Source: JAQUQI01 sp041650035
Lineage (GTDB): Bacteria; Omnitrophota; Gorgyraeia; JABMRG01
DNA: 26,253 nucleotides
Assembly (NCBI GenBank): GCA_041650035.1
Contig: JBAZLY010000014.1
Location: 1-26,253 of the forward strand
Direction of reading: 5' to 3'
In this document: piece by piece, positions 5,851 to 12,658 of the stretch
Numbering within the stretch: position 1 is the first letter of the stretch
Layout: each line of letters starts with the position of its first letter
The notes under the pieces: model-generated
The model's database searches: none
What the model was told of the DNA's origin: nothing
What the model saw: only the letters and a program-made list of their open reading frames with translations
Position numbers and translations under genes: made by a program

Positions 5851-6711
5851 GTGAAACAGATCCTTATAATAAGCGGAAAAGGCGGAACAGGCAAAACCGT
5901 GATTACAGGAGCGTTCGCGGCGCTTGCAGAGAATAAGGTTATGGCTGATTGTGATGTGGACGCGGCCGATTTGCATCTTTTGTTAGAGCCGTCTATAAAA
6001 GAAAGGCACGGGTTTAGGAGCGGGAATACTGCCGTTATAGATAAAGAGAAATGTGTTAAATGCGGCAAGTGCGTTGAGGTTTGCCGTTTCGATGCCATTA
6101 GTGAATATTTTATCATAGATGGGATCTCCTGCGAAGGATGCGCTTTCTGCGGCTTTGCTTGTCCAGTAGGCGCTATCAAGATGGAGGAGAATATTTCTGG
6201 CGAATGGTTCATATCCGATACGCGTTTTGGTCCTATGGTCCACGCCAAACTTGGCATAGCCGAAGAAAATTCCGGTAAACTTGTAAGCCTTGTGAGAAAA
6301 CAGGCAAAAGAATTGGCGGATAAAAAAAATGCTGATTGGGTTCTTGTTGATGGTGCGCCCGGGATAGGTTGCCCTGTCATAGCGTCCCTTTCCGGCATAG
6401 ATTGCGCTGTGGTTGTTACTGAACCGACTCTTTCAGGCCTTCACGACGCCGACAGGGTTATGCGGGTGGCTAAACATTTTGGAATTTTAGCAAAATTAAT
6501 TGTGAATAAATACGATCTTAATATTGATATGACAAAAAAGATCGCGCAGTATTGCAACGATAATAATGTAGATTTAATCGGGAGAATATCTTTTGACAAA
6601 GGTGTTGTGGAGGCGATGGTTTTAGGCAAGACTATCATAGAGTACAAGTCAGGACAGGCCCGGAGAGAGATTGAAAGTGCCTGGCAGGTATTGCAAAATA
6701 AACTCAAATAA
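5851..6711 (+). CDS. MinD-superfamily P-loop ATPase with inserted two-cluster ferredoxin domain (second of two)
   Basis: A 286-residue paralogue of the gene at 3260. The deviant Walker A GKGGTGKT is at 9-16, and two CxxCxxCxxxC groups (C68/71/74/78 and C94/97/100/104) form the ferredoxin insert. 'DGAPGIGCPVIASLSG' corresponds to the DAPPGTSCP segment of the first copy. The start is GTG at 5851 with AGAGG at 5841-5845. Pairing of two such ATPases fits a heterodimeric electron- or cluster-transfer ATPase. The pair is split here by a flavoprotein, which could supply electrons to the clusters; that link is inference from gene order. Confidence 0.9.
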   Translation: MKQILIISGKGGTGKTVITGAFAALAENKVMADCDVDAADLHLLLEPSIKERHGFRSGNTAVIDKEKCVKCGKCVEVCRFDAISEYFIIDGISCEGCAFCGFACPVGAIKMEENISGEWFISDTRFGPMVHAKLGIAEENSGKLVSLVRKQAKELADKKNADWVLVDGAPGIGCPVIASLSGIDCAVVVTEPTLSGLHDADRVMRVAKHFGILAKLIVNKYDLNIDMTKKIAQYCNDNNVDLIGRISFDKGVVEAMVLGKTIIEYKSGQARREIESAWQVLQNKLK

Positions 6712-6733
6712 TCTAGTGCGGGAAGGAGAAAAA

Positions 6734-7339
6734 ATGAATAAAGTGCATCAAAGATTTTCCGATAAATTCAGCAGTCACTGGGTTAAGGTAAAATTTTATC
6801 AGGAGAAGCCGAAGGATGATGCCAAAAGGTTAAGAGATGTTAGGTTCTGTGAGGCGACAAGAAAGGCGGTCTTAGGCCCTATTTTATTGGACAAAGAGGG
6901 TATTATCTGTCCCGGGGCGCAGCATGTTTTTGGCTGGAGGTCACTTTTAAAAAATAAGTCCTTACAAGATTGTTGCGACAAGCGGGATATTCAGGAGAAT
7001 ACTTTAAAATCGATGATTTCCAGGGTACCTTTTTTCAAAAAACCTTTTAAATATATAGGCTTAAACACAGATGGCGTTCCGGATCTTGTTATATCGTATA
7101 TCCCGCCTCGAGAGGTTATGAGTTTGACAAAGATATATAATAATAAAGTAAACAAAAATCTGGACGTTTCGTTGCGCACTATAATGGCTGTTTGCGGCGG
7201 TGTAGCAGTAAAGGCATATTTAGAAGAAAAGATGTGTCTTTCCTTTGGATGTGATGATTCGCGAAAATTTGCAGATATGAGAATGGAAAATTTGGCGGTC
7301 GGTATACCAAAGAAACTGTTTAAAATATTCCTGGATTAG
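6734..7339 (+). CDS. DUF169 family protein
   Basis: A 201-residue protein resembling DUF169 (COG2043), an uncharacterised family common in anaerobes and archaea. Recognisable points are 'WVKVKFYQEKP' near the N-terminus, 'VRFCEATRKAVLG', 'ICPGAQHVFGW' and late cysteines in 'MCLSFGCDDSR'. Conserved cysteines hint at metal or cluster binding, but no activity is established. ATG at 6734 is fixed by GGAAGGAG (6721-6728); an upstream in-frame start at 6671 would lie inside the preceding gene and is rejected. It starts 22 bases after the MinD-type gene, so it is probably in the same transcript. Confidence 0.78.
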   Translation: MNKVHQRFSDKFSSHWVKVKFYQEKPKDDAKRLRDVRFCEATRKAVLGPILLDKEGIICPGAQHVFGWRSLLKNKSLQDCCDKRDIQENTLKSMISRVPFFKKPFKYIGLNTDGVPDLVISYIPPREVMSLTKIYNNKVNKNLDVSLRTIMAVCGGVAVKAYLEEKMCLSFGCDDSRKFADMRMENLAVGIPKKLFKIFLD

Positions 7340-7377
7340 AGGGCTGTTTTATCAAATTATAAATATAAGATAAAACC

Positions 7378-8271
7378 ATGAAGACATATTTGGATTGTAT
7401 ACCTTGTTTTTTTAGACAGATGATCGAGGGCGCGCGGATTATAGGCGCAAATCCTGAAACGCAAAAGAAGATTGTAGATGGGTTTGCCAAAAAAATTCCT
7501 AAGATATCGCTTGAATCCAGCCCCCCTGCTATAGCCCGTTTCGGATACGCTCTTTTAAGAAAGGCAAGTTCTAATGGAGATCCTTATAAATACATAAAAC
7601 AAAAAAGCAATCGCATTGCATTGAGACTTTACCCTGGGTTAAAAAATAAAGTTAGTAATTCAAAAGACAGGCTTTTAGCGGCGATAGAATTAGCTATTAC
7701 CGGCAATATTATAGATTTTGGCGTAAAGAATAGTTTAGATGTGGAAGCGGAACTTAAAAAGATACTCGCATATAAGAATAAAAATACTAATAAAAAAACT
7801 ATATTTCATTATTCGGAGTTCAGGCGGGTTTTGAAAGGCGCAAAAAATATTTTATACCTGGCTGATAATGCCGGGGAGGTAGTGTTTGACCGAATTTTGA
7901 CTGAAGAAATAAAAAAAGAGTATCCCAATATGAGTATTATTTACGCGGTCAAAGCGGGGCCGGTGATAAATGATGCGTTAATTGAAGATGCCGGAGTTTG
8001 CGGAATTGATAAGACCGTTCGGGTGATCTCAAATGGAACGAACGTGCCGGGGACGATACTTGGTCTGTGTTCAAAAGAATTCAAAAAAATTTATAACAAC
8101 TCGGACATGATAATCAGTAAAGGCCAGGGAAATTTTGAAACTTTATCTCATGAGAAAAGGCCTATCTTTTTTTTGTTGATGGTAAAATGCCGGGTTGTGG
8201 CCAAAGAGACAAAATGTAAAATAGGTGATACCGTATTGTTTTATAATATTAAGAAAATAAAGAACAGATAA
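7378..8271 (+). CDS. DUF89 / ARMT1-like domain protein (metal-dependent phosphatase-like)
   Basis: A 297-residue protein. It opens MKTYLDCIPC (C7xxC10), the characteristic start of the prokaryotic CxxC subfamily of DUF89. It also has 'ILYLADNAGEVVFDRIL' in the middle and 'ISKGQGNFETL' near the C-terminus, the Asp/Asn and Gly/Gln/Asn motifs of the metal-dependent active site. Characterised DUF89 proteins are damage-control phosphatases acting on sugar phosphates and cofactor by-products. The substrate here is unknown. No strong ribosome binding site precedes ATG at 7378. The stop codon overlaps the start of the following metallo-beta-lactamase-fold gene by one base (TAATG), so the two are coupled. 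Confidence 0.83.
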   Translation: MKTYLDCIPCFFRQMIEGARIIGANPETQKKIVDGFAKKIPKISLESSPPAIARFGYALLRKASSNGDPYKYIKQKSNRIALRLYPGLKNKVSNSKDRLLAAIELAITGNIIDFGVKNSLDVEAELKKILAYKNKNTNKKTIFHYSEFRRVLKGAKNILYLADNAGEVVFDRILTEEIKKEYPNMSIIYAVKAGPVINDALIEDAGVCGIDKTVRVISNGTNVPGTILGLCSKEFKKIYNNSDMIISKGQGNFETLSHEKRPIFFLLMVKCRVVAKETKCKIGDTVLFYNIKKIKNR

Positions 8272-8984
8272 TGAGGATAAAAGTTATTTTTGATAAAAAG
8301 GCTTTAAATAAAAATCTACATACCGGGTGGGGTGTTTCATTTTTGGTTGATAACAAAATATTATTTGATACAGGTGAAAACGGAAAGTGGTTATTTAAAA
8401 ATATGCGCGCGTTAGGAGTCGATATAAAAAACATTGAAGCGGTAGTCATTTCTCACGACCATTGGGATCATACGGGAGGCCTGTGGGATATCTTAAAGAA
8501 AAGAAGAGGACTTAAGGTTTATTCCTGCCCAGGTTTTGGCAAAGAATTTAAGGATAAAGTACAAAAAAAACAGACAGAATTGATCGAAGCTGATAACTTC
8601 ACAGAGATATCTCGAGATATTTTTATTACAGGAGAAATAGCGGGCGCTTATAATGGCAAGTATATGCCAGAACAAGCGATAGTGTTGAAGACAAAAACTG
8701 GGCTGACTATAATCACCGGGTGTGCTCATCCAGGGGTCTTAAAGGTGATAGATAAGGTAAAAGCAAAATTTCATAATAAAATAATTTATTTTGTTTTAGG
8801 CGGATTTCACCTTATGAAATCGGATAAACGAGACATAGAGATAATAGCTGAAAATTTTAAAAAAATAGGCATAATAAAAACCGGACCTACGCACTGTTCC
8901 GGAGAAATAGCGGAAGGTATTTTTAAAAAATACTATAAAGACAATTTTGTGGCGATTAAAGCGGGCCAGGAAATAGAGGTTTGA
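8271..8984 (+). CDS. Metallo-beta-lactamase-fold hydrolase, COG1237 type
   Basis: A 237-residue MBL-fold protein with metal ligands in SHDHWDHTGG (H62, H64, D66, H67), GCAHPG (H153), GGFHL (H180) and THCSG (H208). This arrangement is that of COG1237, which includes the methanopterin enzyme beta-ribofuranosylaminobenzene 5'-phosphate synthase-like proteins and many uncharacterised hydrolases. That annotation label is often transferred without support, so I leave the substrate open. Its ATG overlaps the stop of the DUF89 gene, suggesting that the two act together, for example on a phosphorylated cofactor intermediate (inference). Confidence 0.84.
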   Translation: MRIKVIFDKKALNKNLHTGWGVSFLVDNKILFDTGENGKWLFKNMRALGVDIKNIEAVVISHDHWDHTGGLWDILKKRRGLKVYSCPGFGKEFKDKVQKKQTELIEADNFTEISRDIFITGEIAGAYNGKYMPEQAIVLKTKTGLTIITGCAHPGVLKVIDKVKAKFHNKIIYFVLGGFHLMKSDKRDIEIIAENFKKIGIIKTGPTHCSGEIAEGIFKKYYKDNFVAIKAGQEIEV

Positions 8985-9039
8985 AAAAACGATATGGTAT
9001 TTTAACCATTACTGATTAATAGTCAAAAGGAGGCAAAAT

Positions 9040-9399
9040 ATGGAGAATAAGATTTTTGGGTATGAGTTGATTCTTGATTTATACGGTTGCGATTTAGGAG
9101 TTATGGAATCAAAGAAGAAGCTCGCCGAGTATGTGAACAGGCTTTGCCCGCTTATAAAAATGGAAAAATACGGCAAGACCCTGCTCAAATATTTTGGGAC
9201 TAAAAAACCTCATACCAAGGGTTATTCGCTTTTGCAGTTTATCGAGACCAGTTCTATCACAGGCCACTTTAGCGAGCATTGGCGTATCGCGTATATCAAT
9301 ATTTTTTCCTGCAAGTCATTTAATCCGGCAACAGCTAAAAAGTTTACAAAGGATTTTTTTAAAGCGACAAAAGTGAAAGGCAGATTTATTAAACGGTAA
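9040..9399 (+). CDS. SpeD-like pyruvoyl-dependent decarboxylase (AdoMet decarboxylase homologue)
   Basis: A 119-residue protein of the short bacterial S-adenosylmethionine decarboxylase family. Aligning to the class 1B enzymes, S71 corresponds to the serine that becomes the pyruvoyl group, H76 to the processing histidine (+5) and C91 to the catalytic cysteine (+20); all three spacings match. The residue before the cleavage site is threonine (E69-T70-S71) instead of the usual glutamate, which is shifted one place. No spermidine synthase gene is adjacent. Homologues have been shown to act as ornithine or arginine decarboxylases in some lineages, so the substrate is open. AAAAGGAGG at 9025-9033 is a strong ribosome binding site. 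Confidence 0.8.
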   Translation: MENKIFGYELILDLYGCDLGVMESKKKLAEYVNRLCPLIKMEKYGKTLLKYFGTKKPHTKGYSLLQFIETSSITGHFSEHWRIAYINIFSCKSFNPATAKKFTKDFFKATKVKGRFIKR

Positions 9400-9415
9400 A
9401 ACAGGAGGCGCAAAA

Positions 9416-9733
9416 GTGGAAATAGAGCTAAATGACGCTAATTTTAAAAAAGAGGTACTGGATGAAGATTTGCCGGTTATGGTGGATTTTTGGGCTACAT
9501 GGTGCGGACCATGTCTTAGGCTTGCACCGGTGATTGAAGAGATTGCTAAGAGCCATAAGGGCAAGTTAAAGGTATGTAAATTAAACGTGACTGATGCCTC
9601 CGAAACAGCTTCTAAATATGGAGTTATGAGCATACCAACACTGGTATTTTTTAAGGATGGCAAGGTGATCGATGAGATTGTGGGTGTTGTCCCCAAACCG
9701 GAGATTGAAAACAAAATTAGCAAATATGTATGA
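9416..9733 (+). CDS. trxA: Thioredoxin
   Basis: A 105-residue thioredoxin with active site WCGPC (29-33), preceded by the family's usual 'VDFWATWCGPC' strand, and the cis-proline motif SIPT. Length and motif order are those of classical TrxA, which reduces protein disulfides in the cytoplasm using electrons from thioredoxin reductase. The start is GTG at 9416, set by AGGAGG at 9403-9408 (7-base gap). It lies 16 bases after the SpeD-like gene and just before a J-domain gene, so the three are probably co-transcribed. No thioredoxin reductase gene is adjacent. Confidence 0.93.
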   Translation: MEIELNDANFKKEVLDEDLPVMVDFWATWCGPCLRLAPVIEEIAKSHKGKLKVCKLNVTDASETASKYGVMSIPTLVFFKDGKVIDEIVGVVPKPEIENKISKYV

Positions 9734-9754
9734 TTAATGAGAAAAGGCTGTGTT

Positions 9755-10069
9755 ATGGATTTCAATCAGATAGATCAGGCAAGAAAAGTATTAGGGTTAG
9801 GAGAAGAGGCGGGCATGGGAGAGATCAAAGAGGTTTTCAGAAACCTGTCTCTTAAATATCACCCCGATAGGTGTAAAGATAAAGATAAAAAGCGGTGTGT
9901 TGAGGTATTTAAAAAAATCGCTAACGCGAAAGATATTATTACCGCTTACTGCGCTAATTACAGATATTCTTTCATGGAAAAAGATGTCAATAGGAATATC
10001 ATCCCAAAAGAGCAGTATGAATACCTTAAGAGGTTTTATGGCGGTTGGATTTGGAATTTGGATCTATGA
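9755..10069 (+). CDS. Small J-domain (DnaJ-like) protein
   Basis: A protein of about 104 residues consisting almost only of a J-domain: 'ARKVLGLGEEA' helix I, then 'LSLKYHPDRCKDKDKK' containing the HPD tripeptide that stimulates DnaK ATPase. A C-terminal tail (KEQYEYLKRFYGGW) follows. There is no Gly/Phe region or zinc-finger, so it is a type III J-protein, probably a specialised co-chaperone. ATG at 9755 has AAAAGG about 8 bases upstream; ATG at 9737 in the same frame, adding six residues, is possible but has no ribosome binding site. Placement beside thioredoxin suggests redox-linked protein maturation (inference). Confidence 0.78.
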   Translation: MDFNQIDQARKVLGLGEEAGMGEIKEVFRNLSLKYHPDRCKDKDKKRCVEVFKKIANAKDIITAYCANYRYSFMEKDVNRNIIPKEQYEYLKRFYGGWIWNLDL

Positions 10070-10118
10070 CGTATTTGATAAAATACATTTAAGTCCCAGT
10101 GGACATAAGGGTTGATGT

Positions 10119-10799
10119 ATGAATAATATCTTTGATTTGCATAGCAAACAATACGACGCTTGGTATAGCAGGCATGAGTTTGCTTTTTTATCAGAAATAG
10201 AGGCAATAAAAAAGGTTCTGCCGCCTGCTGGAAATGGTCTTGAAATAGGGGTCGGCACAGGCAGATTTGCCTCTTCTTTGGGTATTGCAACAGGCGTGGA
10301 CCCTTCAAATGAAATGCTTAGGATTGCTAAAAAAAGGGGCGTAAATACTCACCTAGGTTTTGGCGAGACGCTCCCATTCCCAAATAAGGTTTTTGATTAC
10401 GTAGCAGTTATTATCACTTTATGTTTTGTAGAAAATCCCAAAGAAGTTGTTGAAGAAATACACAGGGTGTTAAAGAAAAATGGCAAAATAATAATCGGTA
10501 TCGTAGATAGAGAAAGTTTTTTAGGTAAGTTTTACCAGCATAAAGAAAGTATGTTTTATAAGAAGGCAAGATTTTTTAGTGTTACAGAAGTAACGGAACT
10601 GCTTAAAGAATCTGATTTTTCCCCCTTTTCCTGCTATCAGACGATATCTATCCTCCCTAATGATATGAAATCCGTTGAAAAGTCCAAAAAAGGTTTTGGC
10701 AAAGGCGGTTTTGTAGTTATAGCAGCAAAAAAACGTGCCTTGATAAAAAACGGCAGCAGTAAGAAGATCGGAAAAATAAGTTCGAAAAATGGAAATTAA
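10119..10799 (+). CDS. Class I SAM-dependent methyltransferase (UbiE/Methyltransf_11 type)
   Basis: A 226-residue methyltransferase with motif I GLEIGVGTGRFA (40-51) and 'ATGVDPSNEML' for the ribose-binding acidic residue. 'FGETLPFPNKVFDYV' and the post-IV segment 'EEIHRVLKKNGKIIIG' follow, all classical for Methyltransf_11. The last 30 residues are lysine-rich and probably disordered. A very similar domain architecture is found in the TTG-initiated gene at 2638, but sequences differ enough that they are not a recent duplicate. The substrate is unknown. It closes the AT-rich left-hand gene series. Confidence 0.83.
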   Translation: MNNIFDLHSKQYDAWYSRHEFAFLSEIEAIKKVLPPAGNGLEIGVGTGRFASSLGIATGVDPSNEMLRIAKKRGVNTHLGFGETLPFPNKVFDYVAVIITLCFVENPKEVVEEIHRVLKKNGKIIIGIVDRESFLGKFYQHKESMFYKKARFFSVTEVTELLKESDFSPFSCYQTISILPNDMKSVEKSKKGFGKGGFVVIAAKKRALIKNGSSKKIGKISSKNGN

Positions 10800-10812
10800 T
10801 AAAATATAAAAA

Positions 10813-10841
10813 TTGTTAAGAATAGGAAAGAGTGGTATACT
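10813..10841 (+). promoter_or_regulatory. Extended -10 sigma-70 promoter in a long intergenic region
   Basis: TTGTTA (10813-10818) and TATACT (10836-10841) are separated by 17 bases, and TGG directly before the -10 makes an extended -10 (TGNTATACT). The predicted start is near 10848. No ORF of convincing size follows until 11261, so it drives either a long leader or a non-coding transcript. Confidence 0.6.
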
Positions 10842-11260
10842 GTCTCTTTATGCGTATTTGCAAGATGCATAGATTGAGAGTATGTCCGCTTTCCCGTGAT
10901 AGAAGAGCGTTATTTCTTATTTCTTAAAATAGTTTGGTCATTTCCAGATTAAAAATACCTTATAAAACGGATATGCCTATCAGTGGGCGAGGTCTATCTC
11001 CAGCTGTTTGGCGGGATCAGGTCAATTCCTTGATATTTCTTGCTATTTAGCTCGTGTGTTATATAATAAATATGGTCAAAGCGCAATGGTTGTGTCAGCC
11101 TTGAGCGGTATGGGTTTTACATAACAGGGTCTGGAGACCGGTTTATTGAAGCAGGGAGAGCGTGCTGTTTGAATTTTCGCGTATAATGACTATTTTGCCA
11201 CTTCCGCAGAGCGTCCTTGTGTATAAAAACAGCTTAAAATCTAATACCCATTAACATTAC
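10842..11260 (+). other. Intergenic region with no recognised gene; possible leader or non-coding RNA
   Basis: About 420 bases with no supported gene. It contains a short open stretch ending at the TAG near 11048 (including GRGLSPAVWRDQVNSL), without a ribosome binding site and of no known family. A GGTC-TGGA-GACC hairpin lies at 11128-11139. A second promoter-like pair TTGCTA (11040-11045) and TATAAT (11062-11067) with a 16-base spacer is present, and a further isolated TATAAT lies at 11182-11187. It also marks the change from AT-rich sequence on the left to richer G+C on the right. Confidence 0.4.
11040..11067 (+). promoter_or_regulatory. Candidate promoter upstream of the 11261 gene
   Basis: TTGCTA (-35, two mismatches) and a perfect TATAAT (-10) are spaced by 16 bases. 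If used, the transcript would start near 11074 and carry a leader of about 190 bases to the gene at 11261. Confidence 0.4.
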
Positions 11261-11923
11261 ATGAAGTATCAAAGCATATCAAGGCTTCTTGTTCTTATAA
11301 CCATTATTGTTGTGGGCGGGTTTTTCGCGCGATGGATACATATCCATAATGAGGCCCGGTTTTTCAGGGTGTTTGTCCAGCGCTTGACGGCAGATTCGAG
11401 GGTTGCTGAAGTAACGGTCACTGATGTTAAGACCGTCCGCGGTTCAGACAAGTCCTACACTACTATACGGTTTGTGGAATACGCTACGGATCTAAGCCCC
11501 CTTGAGCCAAAATATTTCACATTCTCAAATAATATAATACAATTTCAGTCGCTTGTGGTAAGGTTTGATGATTCATATATAAAGAAGGCAGACCCGCTTA
11601 AGGGTAAGAGTATATATCTTTTTATGAAGGTTTTTACCCTCGCAGAGGGCTATGCCGAGGTATTTGATATTACCAGGGTAAACGAGGTTCCTTCCGGTTA
11701 CGAGATCAAAGGGTGCGTCCGGTATTTTCAGGAAAAGATCTGGAAGAGATTTTGGGAATATGCTCTTGACCCCGGCAGATCGAAGGCCATGGGCATCAAA
11801 AACGCTCAAATTGAAGCCCCTGGCACAAAATTTGTCCCCGGCCTGATTTACACAATAAAAATAGAACATGACGGCGGTCTGCGTATTGACGCAGATAGGT
11901 CGGCAACGCATGGAACCGGTTGA
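11261..11923 (+). CDS. Membrane-anchored protein of unknown function
   Basis: A 220-residue protein that I do not recognise. One hydrophobic segment near the N-terminus (about residues 8-24, 'LLVLITIIVVGGFFARW') is followed by a soluble, mixed alpha/beta region, so it is probably a single-pass protein facing the periplasm. Basic residues before the segment are few. There is no lipobox and no recognisable repeat. No ribosome binding site is obvious before ATG at 11261. The next gene, encoding two peptidoglycan-binding domains, starts 35 bases after its stop with a strong ribosome binding site, which suggests an envelope role. Confidence 0.65.
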   Translation: MKYQSISRLLVLITIIVVGGFFARWIHIHNEARFFRVFVQRLTADSRVAEVTVTDVKTVRGSDKSYTTIRFVEYATDLSPLEPKYFTFSNNIIQFQSLVVRFDDSYIKKADPLKGKSIYLFMKVFTLAEGYAEVFDITRVNEVPSGYEIKGCVRYFQEKIWKRFWEYALDPGRSKAMGIKNAQIEAPGTKFVPGLIYTIKIEHDGGLRIDADRSATHGTG

Positions 11924-11958
11924 TCAACGCGCCGTATAATCGGCGTTAAGGAGAAAAA

Positions 11959-12606
11959 ATGCGCGGCAGGGTGTATTTATATATCTTGGCAGGTTTTGTC
12001 ACTTTGTGTTTATGCGGAGCTGTTTTTTACCGCACAAACGGGCTTTCCGCTCAAAAAAAGGCTTTTATAGAAGAAAAACAAGTCATAGGTGCCGTGGATA
12101 GTTATAATCTTTTTGTGGAGAATATACAGTTTCTTTTGAGAGGGGCAAGTTTTGAGCCTGGGTCTGAAAACGGTATATTGGATACCAAGACGCGCAAAGC
12201 GATAAAGAGATTTCAGTCTAAGCATGGGCTTTGGCAGAGCGGTATTGTGGATTTAGACACGTGGCACGCTTTAGAGTTAGAGCAGGAAAAGCTGCGGAGC
12301 CATGTTGTCACAGATATTGTAACGCCGCCTTTGGATGCCGGACTGGAAAACGAAAAGAATGAGCCTGCTTTTACCGTTACCGTAGATATGGAGGCTGAAA
12401 ACAATAAGCTGGCGATATCCGGTAACAGGAACAAGCGCATACAGATTGCCTTAAGAAAGGCAGGTTTCTACCAGGGGGACATTGACGGCAAGATCGGGCC
12501 GAAAAGCAAGGCGGCGGCCAGGATGTTCCAGAGCGCCAAGGGTTTAAAGGCCGACGGTATTATAGGCGATAAAACTATGGCGGAATTAGAGAAGTACCTA
12601 AATTGA
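11959..12606 (+). CDS. Membrane-anchored protein with two peptidoglycan-binding (PG_binding_1) domains
   Basis: A 215-residue protein with an N-terminal hydrophobic segment (about residues 5-24) and two PG_binding_1 domains. The first is at about 50-110, with 'GILDTKTRKAIKRFQSKHGL'. The second is at about 158-214, with 'GDIDGKIGPKSKAAARMFQ' and 'ADGIIGDKTMAELEKYL'. Such domains bind peptidoglycan but carry no catalysis, and no hydrolase domain is attached, so this is probably a wall-tethering or adaptor protein. A low-complexity acidic linker joins the domains. AAGGAG at 11948-11953 gives a good ribosome binding site. A 5-bp hairpin (CGCCG/CGGCG, 11930-11945) lies just upstream. Confidence 0.82.
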   Translation: MRGRVYLYILAGFVTLCLCGAVFYRTNGLSAQKKAFIEEKQVIGAVDSYNLFVENIQFLLRGASFEPGSENGILDTKTRKAIKRFQSKHGLWQSGIVDLDTWHALELEQEKLRSHVVTDIVTPPLDAGLENEKNEPAFTVTVDMEAENNKLAISGNRNKRIQIALRKAGFYQGDIDGKIGPKSKAAARMFQSAKGLKADGIIGDKTMAELEKYLN

Positions 12607-12658
12607 CAGGCTGCCGGTTTATTATCCGGCGCGCTATAAACTGTAAAGGTGGATTTTT

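Noticed and set aside
5799..6398. 199-codon minus-strand ORF
   Set aside because: Opposite the second MinD-type ATPase whose motifs are certain; a shadow.
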